Source: Herbaspirillum sp.
Lineage (GTDB): Bacteria > Pseudomonadota > Gammaproteobacteria > Burkholderiales > Burkholderiaceae_D
Reading direction: 5' to 3'
Length of the DNA: 43,347 nucleotides
Assembly: GCA_028292625.1 (NCBI GenBank)
Contig: JAQGLY010000028.1
Coordinates: 1 to 43,347 of the forward strand
The notes below the pieces were generated by a model. The model saw only the letters and a program-made list of their open reading frames with translations, did no database searches and had not been told where the DNA came from. Shown piece after piece: positions 1 to 7,272 of this stretch (positions within the stretch are counted from its first letter, which is position 1; the number at the start of each line of letters is the position of its first letter). The translations under genes were made by a program, and so were the position numbers.

Positions 1-586
1 CCGAGGTCCCGAAAACGCCCACATTCTTCGGGTCGTTCGTCTGGAGCACCGATTTATACACCGTCTCGACGTCGTCGAGCGCCGCGGGGAAATAAGCCTC
101 GGGCGGCATGCGGTAGTCGACCGAAATGACCTTGTAGTGCCCAAGACCCGCCATCATGATGGCCTCGCCCGTACCCGACTCGCCAGGGAAAAGCTCATAG
201 CAGCCGCCATGGATATGCAACAGCACCTTGTCGCGATGTTCGGTCGGAATATCGTTGGGCGTCACGATGTGCACCCTCACGCCGTTGACCGTCGTTGCGT
301 GCACCGTCACGTCCAGACGCTCGCGCATGGCCGGGAGCGTTTGCATGACCTTTGCGACCTGTTCGTCGGCGGCCGTTCTCCATTGCTCGCCGGTCGTCCA
401 CAAGACATTCCAGGCGGGGTTGAGTGGCGCCGCGATGAGCTTTTGCAACTGGGGGCTGACTTCCGTCGGTACCGGAATGGTCTTCGCGGGCACTTGGCGG
501 GGCGCAAGCGTACCGTCGTCGGCAAGCGCGCCGGAAACCGAGGCGAAGACGGCGCACGCGAGCAGGAGGAATTTAGTGAGCTTCAT
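1..586 (-). CDS. Secreted alpha/beta hydrolase (HSL-type esterase), C-terminus cut by window edge
   Basis: The reading frame is open from the ATG at 586 to the window edge, giving 195 residues without a stop, so the 3' end lies outside. Residues 1-22 form a signal peptide ending ALA-DD, so the enzyme is probably periplasmic or secreted. The hormone-sensitive-lipase type landmarks are visible in order: HGG oxyanion-hole motif (around residue 130), DYRMPPE (around 165), and GTSG at the very edge, which would be the nucleophile elbow GxSxG. Residues around 35-100 form a helical cap-like segment. The family hydrolyses short acyl esters; the substrate here is unknown. Start choice rests on the signal peptide; the upstream ribosome site is weak. 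No operon partner is visible; the next gene is about 650 bp away on the same strand. Confidence 0.85.
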   Translation of the reverse strand, partial: MKLTKFLLLACAVFASVSGALADDGTLAPRQVPAKTIPVPTEVSPQLQKLIAAPLNPAWNVLWTTGEQWRTAADEQVAKVMQTLPAMRERLDVTVHATTVNGVRVHIVTPNDIPTEHRDKVLLHIHGGCYELFPGESGTGEAIMMAGLGHYKVISVDYRMPPEAYFPAALDDVETVYKSVLQTNDPKNVGVFGTS

Positions 587-1234
587 CGTAGAACTGTTTC
601 CCGTTCTGGCTTAAACGGCCACCTGAGACCTTGCGGCTGACTTCCGGCGTGACGTCGCCGTAGCGGCGATCTGGCCTTCGCCGGGAATGATTTTGGTTGG
701 ATTGTGGAAAGCGAAGTTTGCATAAAAATCTTTTTTATTAACTAAAATGACCGGTCGTCTTGAATCGGATGAAAAGAATAATATCGTAGTCCTGACAAAC
801 GTGCTGTCATGCGGATTGCGACGTTCAGGGTAGGGATTTGAAAAACATATTGAGGCAGGCTTTCCCGGTGTCGACGTAGCTGTTTGCGACAAGAATGTAT
901 TGCGTCGCCTCGTTTGAAAAAACTCTGGTAGCAAAATTGAATTCGGTCGTCTGGTCAAACGAGCATATTGAACGGCCGCTTTCCGCAAACCCGAATGTTC
1001 GTTGAGGGTCGGGTTCCGCCAGTCAGGTAGACGCTTTAACGGCGGCTTCCGAGGTACAACGGCCCCACGGCGCGATGACGTATAGCTCGAACGCGGTGTT
1101 CCATTCCGCATGACCACGGCCTCCGTAATCGCAGTTTTTTGTCGATCGGCGCGATTGCGTGTCGCTTCAGTCGGGCGGAGCCTGTCGCGTGCAAGCGTAT
1201 ATAAAGCAATGCCGAACAGAGCACAACTGCCTGG
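587..1234. other. Intergenic stretch with no recognisable gene
   Basis: About 650 bases between the hydrolase start and the MFS stop. Several open frames exist on both strands but their translations are rich in Arg/Ser/Pro with no domain pattern and no ribosome site. The part around 700-960 is more AT-rich and probably carries the hydrolase promoter. I see no tRNA, no strong hairpin followed by T, and no insertion-sequence ends. Confidence 0.5.
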
Positions 1235-2446
1235 CTACCTTCCTTCGCTTGCCATCCTTGCGTCCCTGCCCAGCCCGCTGGCAAGTAGCGTCAGCGCGGC
1301 CAGCACCACGAGCGTAAGACCGTAGATGTCGGTCGTTAGGCGCAAGCCGATCACATGCACCATTGTTCCCGCGATGATCGCCGGTATGCTGAACGCCAGA
1401 TAGCTCAGCACGTAGAACGCCGCCATCAGCCCCGCCCGTTCATGCGCTTCAGCGAGCGGCAGGACCGAACGTAACGCGCCCTGGAACGCCGAGCCGAAGC
1501 CGATTCCCGCCGCGCTCGTTCCAACGAAAAACATACTCACGCTGTCCGCATGAACGCCGGCCAGCGTCACAAGCAAGCCGCTTGCCAGCGCAGTCGCGCC
1601 GGTTATCAGCAAGCGCAGCGTGCCGAGCGTGCGCAACAGCAGCACGGCGACGAGTCCGCCCGTCATCAACGCGAAGACGACCCAGCCGCCCATGGTCGCG
1701 TCGTCGGAGCCGGTGACAGCGCGCGCCAGTGTCGGTCCCAGCGATAAATAAAATCCGCCCAGCGCCCATACCGCGACGGTGACCGGCGCAATGCGCAGCA
1801 TCGCGCCACGCGCCGCCCGCGGAACCCGCACGCGCGGAACGAGTGAAGCGAGCGTGCCGGGAAGGCGGCTCACGGTCTCGGGCAGCAACAGCACGAAGAC
1901 CGCTTGCAGCACAAACAGGGCGATCAGCACGACATAAACGAGCCGCATAGGTGCTGGCGCATAGTGCACCAGCATGCTCGCGCCAAGTGCGCCCACGCCC
2001 GTGCCGAAGAGGGTCGACAGCGTATTGACCAGCGAGCCGCGCGTGGAGGTTGAATCGAGGATCGCCGCACCCAGCGCGCTCGTGGCCGCACCGGTCGCAA
2101 AGCCTTGAAGCACGCGCGCAAGGATCAGCATGTGGACGCTGTGGGCATCGGCGAATACGAGCATGGCTATGACCTCCAGCGCGATTCCGCCCACGATCAC
2201 CGGACGCCTTCCAATATGGTCGGACAGTGCCCCGGTCGTGAGCAACGCGACGAGCAAACTGAATGCATAGGTGCCGAACACGAGCGTCAGCGTGGCGGAC
2301 GAAAACCCCCACGCCTCCTGATACATCCGGTAAAGCGGCGTAGGCGCGCTCGAAGCGCCGAAAAACGTGGCAGCCGTCAGTGCGAAAACCCAAAGGGCCT
2401 GCGACGCGCGGGGAACGGGAAACTTGACGGCGGTATCGAAGGTCAT
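1235..2446 (-). CDS. MFS transporter (drug-exporter-like)
   Basis: A 403-residue major facilitator superfamily permease of the inner membrane, with about 12 hydrophobic segments. The family signature after TM2 is visible as GALSDHIGRRPV (the G-x-L-a-D-x-x-G-R-R loop), and LARVLQGFATGAA is typical of TM4 in exporters. Small secondary transporters of this kind usually export toxic compounds or sugars by proton antiport; the substrate cannot be read from sequence. The start at 2446 (MTFDTAVKF) was chosen because CCGGAG lies 6 bases upstream; a longer frame starting at 2509 has no ribosome site and would place the promoter inside the gene. It is divergent from a TetR-family regulator 141 bp away, the classic arrangement for a repressor controlling an efflux pump. 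Confidence 0.88.
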   Translation of the reverse strand: MTFDTAVKFPVPRASQALWVFALTAATFFGASSAPTPLYRMYQEAWGFSSATLTLVFGTYAFSLLVALLTTGALSDHIGRRPVIVGGIALEVIAMLVFADAHSVHMLILARVLQGFATGAATSALGAAILDSTSTRGSLVNTLSTLFGTGVGALGASMLVHYAPAPMRLVYVVLIALFVLQAVFVLLLPETVSRLPGTLASLVPRVRVPRAARGAMLRIAPVTVAVWALGGFYLSLGPTLARAVTGSDDATMGGWVVFALMTGGLVAVLLLRTLGTLRLLITGATALASGLLVTLAGVHADSVSMFFVGTSAAGIGFGSAFQGALRSVLPLAEAHERAGLMAAFYVLSYLAFSIPAIIAGTMVHVIGLRLTTDIYGLTLVVLAALTLLASGLGRDARMASEGR

Positions 2447-2476
2447 TGCGCACTCCGGTGAATAAATGCAAAATAA

Positions 2477-2488
2477 TCGCTTTAGCGA
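2477..2488. promoter_or_regulatory. Palindromic operator candidate TCGCT-TT-AGCGA
   Basis: A perfect 5-bp-arm inverted repeat (TCGCTTTAGCGA) sits between the divergent MFS and TetR genes. On the minus strand it covers the expected transcription start of the MFS gene. A partial second copy (AGCTTTAGTG) lies about 45 bp away near 2524-2533. TetR-family repressors bind such short palindromes; that this one is bound by the adjacent regulator is inference. Confidence 0.45.
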
Positions 2489-2517
2489 ATTGTGCGCCAC
2501 GTCCTCCATTAATGCAA
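2489..2517 (-). promoter_or_regulatory. Putative sigma-70 promoter of the MFS gene
   Basis: On the minus strand TTGCAT (2517-2512) and CACAAT (2494-2489) are separated by exactly 17 bases, matching 5/6 and 4/6 of the -35 and -10 consensus. The start of transcription would fall around 2482, inside the palindrome at 2477-2488, so a bound repressor would block it. Confidence 0.4.
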
Positions 2518-2587
2518 CGTTTTAGCTTTAGTGTTTTTTGCAGTTTTCGACAAGGCGAGTGGACGGCACCGCGGGAGTAAGATAAAT

Positions 2588-3163
2588 ATGGCAGCACGAG
2601 AAGGTTTGCGGCCCGGTGGGCGCAGCGCACGGGTGCAGGAATCCGTCCATCAGGCGGTGAACGCGCTGCTGGCCGAGATGCCGCGCGACGAGATCACCGT
2701 GGCCCAGGCGGCCGCCCGGGCGGGCGTGACGCCGTCCACCATTTACCGGCGCTGGGGAGATTTGCAAACCCTTCTCGCCGATGTCGCCGTGAAGCGTTTT
2801 CATCCGGACACTGGACCTGCCGATACGGGCTCGCTCCAGAACGATCTCGAAGCATGGGCGCAGGGATATCAGGAAGAAATGTCGTCCGCGCCGGGCCGCG
2901 CGATGACGCGCGATGTGCTCGCAGGCATGAATGCCGATGGCAGCGGCCCGGCCCGCCAATGTGCGGCAATCACGCGTTCACAGCTACAGATGATCCTCAA
3001 TCGGGCCATCGAGCGCGGCGAATCGCCTCTGGATGTGCACGACGTCATGGACAGCGTGGTTGCGCCCCTCATGTATCGACTGCTGTTCGACGACGTGCCG
3101 ATCGATCCCGCGTTCGCACGCACGCGTATGGCGATGCTGCTGGCTGCACAAACAGAGGCTTGA
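2588..3163 (+). CDS. TetR/AcrR-family transcriptional regulator
   Basis: A 191-residue DNA-binding regulator. The N-terminal helix-turn-helix is clear at about residues 25-65: the segment AAARAGVTPSTIYRRWGD carries the typical TetR recognition-helix pattern (G-V-t-x-x-T-I-Y-R-R-W). The C-terminal part is helical and matches the TetR ligand-binding domain type in which a conserved Arg-rich dimer helix (RTRMAMLLAA) ends the protein. The start at 2588 has CGGGAG upstream; an earlier frame start at 2531 has none. It is divergent from the MFS exporter and most likely represses it and itself, with an inducer that may be the exported compound. Confidence 0.88.
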   Translation: MAAREGLRPGGRSARVQESVHQAVNALLAEMPRDEITVAQAAARAGVTPSTIYRRWGDLQTLLADVAVKRFHPDTGPADTGSLQNDLEAWAQGYQEEMSSAPGRAMTRDVLAGMNADGSGPARQCAAITRSQLQMILNRAIERGESPLDVHDVMDSVVAPLMYRLLFDDVPIDPAFARTRMAMLLAAQTEA

Positions 3164-3203
3164 TTTCCGTGGCGCATTGCCAAAGTAATGCTGATTGTCC
3201 CCG

Positions 3204-3317
3204 ACCTTTTACTTCATCAATGACGGGCCGGAGCGTGCCCTTAAGCTGGCTCGGGAATCCGCAGGCAGTCATAATATTCGTATCGCGGGTGGAGCCGATG
3301 TGATCCAGCAGTACTAA
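3204..3317 (+). pseudogene. Remnant of a RibD/DHFR-family protein (C-terminal piece)
   Basis: In the frame starting at 3204 the translation contains FINDGPERALKLARESAG followed by IRIAGGADVIQQY and a stop. This matches the conserved stretch of the dihydrofolate-reductase-like RibD C-terminal family (F-V-T-D-G-i-e-x-A-l-x-x-A-r-x-x-A-G ... v-R-I-g-G-G-A-d-v-I-R-Q-Y). About 38 residues remain; the N-terminal two thirds and the last ~40 residues are missing and there is no start codon. It lies directly after the TetR gene at the edge of the AT-rich island, so it looks like the debris of a deletion or insertion. Recognition is from memory of the family motif. Confidence 0.6.
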
Positions 3318-3424
3318 CGGCCATGAGCGAACATTCCGTGGTTGAGCGGATTTGCCTGACCGCCCGACCGTAAGCCCCCAAAAAAGACGTTGGGTACTTT
3401 CATATAGAGCTTGTGAGGATGCAC

Positions 3425-3511
3425 ATGATTCAAATGAAACAACCCGAAGACGCACCCCACGCGTTTCAAACCGCCTGGAACAATCACGACATGCAATCCT
3501 TTAACATTTGA
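3425..3511 (+). pseudogene. N-terminal remnant of a SnoaL/NTF2-like protein
   Basis: A 28-codon frame begins with a good ribosome site (GAGGA, 6 bases before ATG). Its translation has FQTAWNNHDMQSF, the conserved first helix of SnoaL-like/SgcJ-EcaC family proteins (f-x-x-A-W-N-x-h-D). It stops right where the family would continue into the first beta strand. The sequence after the stop is AT-rich and unrelated, so the gene was apparently broken at the junction with the island. It could be expressed as a peptide but is unlikely to be functional. Confidence 0.55.
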
Positions 3512-3612
3512 CAAGTAAGTCACGGGTTAGCATCAGAGCGAGCAGCATGTGAAATGTCATTGATATCTATTTATGGCATAAAAAAGCGTGAACAAAAATA
3601 CATAAAAACAAA

Positions 3613-4245
3613 ATGCAAAATATTACGTCGCTTCTCATTGTTCCCTGCCTATTAGGTTTGTACGGAATCTACCTTGCTATTGCGGCATTCGTATCTGACT
3701 TCGTCTATTTTCTTACCGGATCCCGGTCGAGGAAGATCAAGATCAAAGCAATGGATTCACAGGAAATCCGCATCAAGACGAGCCTCATGGGAATATTGTG
3801 GGTTGTCATTTCCATTTTCGTTTCGTTTGTTGTCACGGAGGGACGGCTTTTTCATATTTTGGCGCGAGCCATGACTGACGACCACGGCCGTGCTGCTCAA
3901 ATGCAGGACATCAGGTCGCGCGATTTCACAAACGTCGGCGTGACAAAAACGGGAACGTTCTTTGAAATACTCACAATAGAACCCCGACAGGGCGTATTCG
4001 AATCCGTTACGTGGGATGACGATTTACAAAAACCGGCGCCACAGTTTTACACGGTCGACGCAGACCTCGGGAGTGACATCCACGCGGCAGTTATTGCCCG
4101 CATAATCACGGTCATTCGCGAACATCAAAATGCCAATATCAATTGGCGGTCTGCTCGCCTGGGGCGTGTTGTCGTGCTGTCGATGCGACCAGAAGATGAT
4201 GTTGAACTCAGCCACTTTCTTACATCAGAATTTTTTGGCTCGTGA
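3613..4245 (+). CDS. Hypothetical protein with two N-terminal membrane segments
   Basis: A 210-residue protein that I do not recognise. Two hydrophobic segments are seen at about residues 4-30 and 57-75, separated by a basic loop (SRSRKIKIKAM), so the C-terminal ~130 residues would lie on one side of the membrane. That part alternates beta-like strands with acidic turns (DADLGSDIHAAVIARIITVIREH) and has no catalytic motif I can name. No clear ribosome site precedes the ATG. Base composition is AT-rich compared with the flanks, as in the rest of the island. The stop codon lies close upstream of a small secreted-protein gene, so the two may be cotranscribed. Confidence 0.6.
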   Translation: MQNITSLLIVPCLLGLYGIYLAIAAFVSDFVYFLTGSRSRKIKIKAMDSQEIRIKTSLMGILWVVISIFVSFVVTEGRLFHILARAMTDDHGRAAQMQDIRSRDFTNVGVTKTGTFFEILTIEPRQGVFESVTWDDDLQKPAPQFYTVDADLGSDIHAAVIARIITVIREHQNANINWRSARLGRVVVLSMRPEDDVELSHFLTSEFFGS

Positions 4246-4295
4246 AGCTCCACGTCGCATTGAAGCGATTGGCCTCGTGGAATCCTGAGATAGCT

Positions 4296-4484
4296 ATGAC
4301 ACGCTTCTTGATCTTCATTCTATTTTCACTAACGTTTGTTATGAAGAACGTAGTGGCGCAAACGCCTCAGTGTCAGGAGAAGGCGCAAACGCCTCAGTGT
4401 CAGGAGAACGGCACATCAATGGACGCAGCAATATGCGAAAAAGAACAAGCTGACATAGTCGAGAAGAAGCTAAACCAAACATAA
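4296..4484 (+). CDS. Short secreted LprI-like (DUF1311) protein, apparently truncated
   Basis: A 62-residue product with a signal peptide (MTRFLIFILF...NVVA). It ends in CxxNGTSMDAAICEKEQAD...KKLNQ, which resembles the start of the LprI/DUF1311 domain (C-x(n)-M-x-x-C-x-x-x-E-x-x-x-A-D-x-x-L-N). In that family the domain continues for about 60 residues, but here a stop follows LNQT immediately, so the gene is probably truncated. A frame extension starting with GTG at 4242 overlaps the previous stop, but only the start at 4296 gives a clean signal peptide. A 27-bp tandem duplication sits just after the cleavage site. LprI-type proteins inhibit lysozyme or occur as immunity-like periplasmic proteins; a function for this fragment is doubtful. 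Confidence 0.45.
   Translation: MTRFLIFILFSLTFVMKNVVAQTPQCQEKAQTPQCQENGTSMDAAICEKEQADIVEKKLNQT
4355..4408 (+). repeat. 27-bp tandem duplication inside the LprI-like gene
   Basis: Two identical 27-base units (4355-4381 and 4382-4408, each starting GGCGCAAACG) follow each other without a gap. Being a multiple of three, the duplication keeps the frame and doubles the peptide AQTPQCQE(K/N) right after the predicted signal peptide. Confidence 0.9.
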
Positions 4485-4524
4485 CGTTGAACGTCCGGTA
4501 TTTGCTTGAACGAATGTCTGCAAT

Positions 4525-4580
4525 GGGTCGGCAGCGTTCATTCGGATTTTGGACAGCCGACATTCAATTGTTAAATCTTT
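4525..4580 (+). repeat. Left copy of a 56-bp inverted repeat
   Basis: This stretch (beginning GGGTCGGCAGCG and ending TTAAATCTTT) reappears in opposite orientation at 8321-8376 with 54 of 56 positions identical by eye. The two copies bracket about 3.7 kb that includes the Sel1-like, RidA and lipoprotein genes. The preceding bases ATGTCTGCAAT resemble the lead-in of the palindromic repeat at 6609 (ATGTCCGCAAT), so it probably belongs to the same repeat family. Confidence 0.85.
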
Positions 4581-4954
4581 CGTGCCGCCAACAGCGCCCG
4601 GTCAACGTCAGCAAAGAGGGTCAAGCGGCCATACAACCTCAAAAACCGGCAACGACCGGTTGCCACCAATAAGCGGGCGGTCGCGCAACGGGGTCGAACG
4701 GCCGTTTTCGCTGCACAACAGACAGTCAAGAAATTCAGCTAACCGGCAGCATCCGGCCAGAAGCAGACATTGCATATTCTGCGACTGGAGAAGCCAAGTT
4801 TAGGTAACTGTTTTTTTCATTTTTACGGATTCATGTCGGATAGCCTGAATCTGTCCAATTCTGATAATTTAGATATTTTTCTTTAAATGCCGGGGGTTGC
4901 ATCTAATATGGCGTTAAATTCAATAAAAATTAGAAAATGGAAAAGGGAAGATCC
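4581..4954. other. Gene-free repeat-bearing stretch
   Basis: No convincing coding frame. It contains pieces of the dispersed repeats (GGGTCGAACGGCCG at 4691-4704, mirrored near 8288-8302, and a palindromic core at 4749-4769), then an AT-rich run from 4800 to 4940 that presumably holds the promoter of the next gene. Confidence 0.5.
4749..4769 (+). repeat. Palindromic REP-like repeat copy
   Basis: Core GCATCCGGCCAGAAGCAGAC. It is one of six copies in the island of an imperfect palindrome whose consensus is about TCCGCTnTCGGCCAGAAGCGGAC. Confidence 0.6.
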
Positions 4955-6127
4955 ATGCCAATAAAAACGGCTACATATATATGGACCGTCGGAACACCCG
5001 TGTTTTCCAAGCGACCCGTTTCAAAAAAACTCTCTCGATTGGCGTCGACCTTTTTATTCGCGTGGCTGACTATACAGTCCTGTCAAGGACAAGCAATCAA
5101 CAAAGAGATGGAAAAGAGGGAAGCAGCGGCGGGATTCATGCTGACTATCGCCATGGAATTATCTGTCTTGCGATTAGAGTGCCATCAATGGCTTGCAGGA
5201 AGTAGCGACGATGCAGATGATGTTGCTCACAAATGGTGGTTGCGCAATCGCGATGACCTGGATACAGCAAACTGGATCGTGAGAGAGGTTGCCGGACGCT
5301 TTCAAGCTACTTTACCGAACAACCTGGCGACCCTGGCAGTTGCGCAATTAATGCAAACGATGGCCAAGGGAAATCTTGGGAATTTGCGCGGCATATTCAA
5401 ACGCCAACTCCCAACTCCAGACACATGCCGACGCGCACTGCAGCCATATAAAACACCCCAGTTTGATATAAGAAACATTGGAAATATAAAAGGTTTTGAA
5501 CAGTTTTCTGAGTTTGGACAAAACTTGGCATCGGCTGGCAAAGATCCGGATTTTCAGCCAGCCGAAGAAAAATTTAGGACATTTGATGCTCAACTTAGTA
5601 CTGCGATTGGGCCAGTTGCCAGCCTTGATGCCATCGAATTTGCCAAAGAAAATCATGACACTGCTGCAGTCATCAGCGGGCTCAAATCTTTGGCATTGCG
5701 GGGTGATATCAAGGCAGCTCTGACGCTCGGAACCGGCTATCTGAACAGTACAGCCACTTCTAGCGACAAACAGCGTGCGGTTGCCTGGTTTTATAACGCA
5801 TGGTCGATGGGTAGCAGCGACGGTATCAATTCTCTGGGTGTGATGGCGCGGGATGGCTTAGGCATGCCTCCAGACCCGGAACTTGCCATTTCTGCTTTTG
5901 CACTTGCCAAGCAAATGGCAGTGAACAAGGACACCGCTGCGCTTCAGCGAGCTACTACCAACTATAGCCGCTTATCGCAGCAGGCCAGCACCAAGGACTC
6001 CATAGCGGTTAGTTGCTCCAAATCGGTTGCCATGGCAAGGATGTTCCGTGACCGTGCTGCAGGATTACCGGATATAGAACTGCTTGATTTTCCGCAATCT
6101 CCTGGCTGCATTGCTGAACCCCTTTGA
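4955..6127 (+). CDS. Exported protein with Sel1-like repeats
   Basis: A 390-residue protein. A hydrophobic segment near residues 30-47 (LASTFLFAWLTIQSCQG), preceded by basic residues, looks like a signal peptide with an unusually long N-region; LTIQSC could be an atypical lipobox. The C-terminal third (about residues 245-320) has the Sel1 pattern: GDIKAALTLGTGYL, then KQRAVAWFYNAWSMGSSDGINSLGVMARDG, a pair of helical repeats with the A-x-x-W-x-x-x-A and G-x-x-x-A/S-x-x-x-L-G spacing. Sel1 repeats are protein-protein interaction scaffolds. The middle part is helical and unrecognised. ATG at 4955 was preferred to 4937 because GGGAAG lies just before it. It stands alone, with repeat elements on both sides. 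Confidence 0.6.
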   Translation: MPIKTATYIWTVGTPVFSKRPVSKKLSRLASTFLFAWLTIQSCQGQAINKEMEKREAAAGFMLTIAMELSVLRLECHQWLAGSSDDADDVAHKWWLRNRDDLDTANWIVREVAGRFQATLPNNLATLAVAQLMQTMAKGNLGNLRGIFKRQLPTPDTCRRALQPYKTPQFDIRNIGNIKGFEQFSEFGQNLASAGKDPDFQPAEEKFRTFDAQLSTAIGPVASLDAIEFAKENHDTAAVISGLKSLALRGDIKAALTLGTGYLNSTATSSDKQRAVAWFYNAWSMGSSDGINSLGVMARDGLGMPPDPELAISAFALAKQMAVNKDTAALQRATTNYSRLSQQASTKDSIAVSCSKSVAMARMFRDRAAGLPDIELLDFPQSPGCIAEPL

Positions 6128-6178
6128 GAGAAAACCTGAATGTGAGAGAAAGCACGAATGGATGCGTCGGCCGGGGCT

Positions 6179-6203
6179 ATCCGCTATCGGCCAAAAGCAG
6201 ATG
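6179..6203 (+). repeat. Palindromic REP-like repeat copy
   Basis: ATCCGCTATCGGCCAAAAGC followed by AGATG. It lies 20 bp upstream of the RidA-family gene, between it and the Sel1-like gene. Confidence 0.65.
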
Positions 6204-6222
6204 CCCCCACCTTGGAAATTAA

Positions 6223-6606
6223 ATGGTCAAACAACTCATCAGTTCAGGTTCAAGCTTTGAGGACCAAATGGGATACTCCCGCGCGGTAGTTGTAGGCGAC
6301 TGGGTGTTTATCGCGGGCACAACTGGTTTTGACTACACTTCAATGTCTATTTCAGACTCCCTCATTGAGCAAACAGAGCAATGTATGAAGAATATTGAGT
6401 CAGCACTACTCCAAGCCGGGGCCAGCATGAAAGACATTGTTCGGGTCACTTATGTCGTGCCTAATGGATCAGAGTTCGAGCAGTGCTGGCCTGTTTTGAG
6501 AAAGTACTTTGGAACTGTGCGCCCGGCAGCCATGATGATTTCTGCGGGATTAGTAGACCCCCGTATGAAAATTGAGATTGAAGTAACCGCGATTAAAAAT
6601 TCATAG
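6223..6606 (+). CDS. RidA family protein (YjgF/YER057c/UK114)
   Basis: A 127-residue cytosolic protein of full family length. RidA family members hydrolyse reactive enamine/imine intermediates or act in related small-molecule steps. Visible landmarks are the strand YSRAVVVGDWVFIAGTTG, the helix EQTEQCMKNIESALLQAGASMKDIV, and the C-terminal signature PAAMMISAGLVDPRMKIEIE, in which the Arg of DPRMKIEIE sits where the family places its substrate carboxylate-binding Arg. This subtype (GTTGFDY, QTEQC, FEQCWPVLRKYFG) is common next to many unrelated genes. It lies in the repeat-rich island with REP-like copies directly before and after it, so it is probably a single-gene transcript. Confidence 0.85.
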   Translation: MVKQLISSGSSFEDQMGYSRAVVVGDWVFIAGTTGFDYTSMSISDSLIEQTEQCMKNIESALLQAGASMKDIVRVTYVVPNGSEFEQCWPVLRKYFGTVRPAAMMISAGLVDPRMKIEIEVTAIKNS

Positions 6607-6608
6607 GG

Positions 6609-6680
6609 ATGTCCGCAATGGGTCGAAAGCGCCGGTTCACCAGTGCGTACTATCGGCCAGAAGCGGACGAGGCGGTTTAG
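6609..6680 (+). repeat. Longer copy of the palindromic repeat
   Basis: Begins GATGTCCGCAATGGGTCG and contains the core TACTATCGGCCAGAAGCGGAC at 6648-6668. This copy shows the fuller unit: a GTCCGCAATGGGTCG lead, about 20 variable bases, and the palindrome. It starts immediately after the RidA stop codon. Confidence 0.65.
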
Positions 6681-6981
6681 CTTATGATTTGGTATCAATC
6701 GTGGCCATCGTTCTCCCAAATGGCAACAAGACTATTGGTCGTTCCGAGATCAATGCCAATGATCACCTCTTATTTTCCCGTTTTTCTATTTTTTTTGAGT
6801 TCCAAGTTTTACTTGGAGGATTGGTGAGGAGTTTTTTCTGTCCAATTCTGACGTACCGCATTACTGCTTTGTTAATCCTGACAATGGCTTTAACATCCGG
6901 ACAGAAAATCCACAGTCATGAACTCAGAAAATAAGAAAAGCGGGGGAGCAAGAATGATCATCGCATTACAGGGGCCACTTT
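6681..6981. other. AT-rich gene-free stretch
   Basis: Open frames here (for example 6689-6934) lack a ribosome site and any recognisable pattern. An A+T-rich segment around 6775-6860 may contain a promoter. I see no other feature. Confidence 0.4.
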
Positions 6982-7245
6982 ATGGCTTCGTTAATCGTCT
7001 TTGCAATTTTAGTAGGCGTGGCAGGCGTTATTTTTCTGCTCTCAAAAATGATGGTGAGGTTTTCCGCAGGCAAGGAAGATCTGCCTGGAATAACAACGCA
7101 AAACAATAAATCCGATATTCGCCTGATTCCCCGTACTCAGCTTCAGATGAAGTCGGTGAGAAGCAGACCCAATAGAGCGGCAGGCTTCTTTAGAAAATTT
7201 CCCTTGCCCGTAATCCCAAAACGGGCGATGCTGAATTTGCAATGA
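6982..7245 (+). CDS. Small single-pass membrane protein, unknown
   Basis: An 87-residue frame with AGGGG about 8 bases before the ATG. Residues 2-22 form one strong membrane segment (SLIVFAILVGVAGVIFLLSK); the remainder is basic and low in complexity, ending LPVIPKRAMLNLQ. I do not recognise it. It precedes a lipoprotein gene by 27 bases and may share its transcript. The alternative is that the frame is spurious beyond the first 30 codons. Confidence 0.4.
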   Translation: MASLIVFAILVGVAGVIFLLSKMMVRFSAGKEDLPGITTQNNKSDIRLIPRTQLQMKSVRSRPNRAAGFFRKFPLPVIPKRAMLNLQ

Positions 7246-7272
7246 ATGAAAATTAAAACAAGGGGTATAAAA

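Noticed and set aside
6689..6934. 81-codon hydrophobic frame after the RidA gene
   Set aside because: Hydrophobicity comes from a T-rich stretch; no ribosome site.
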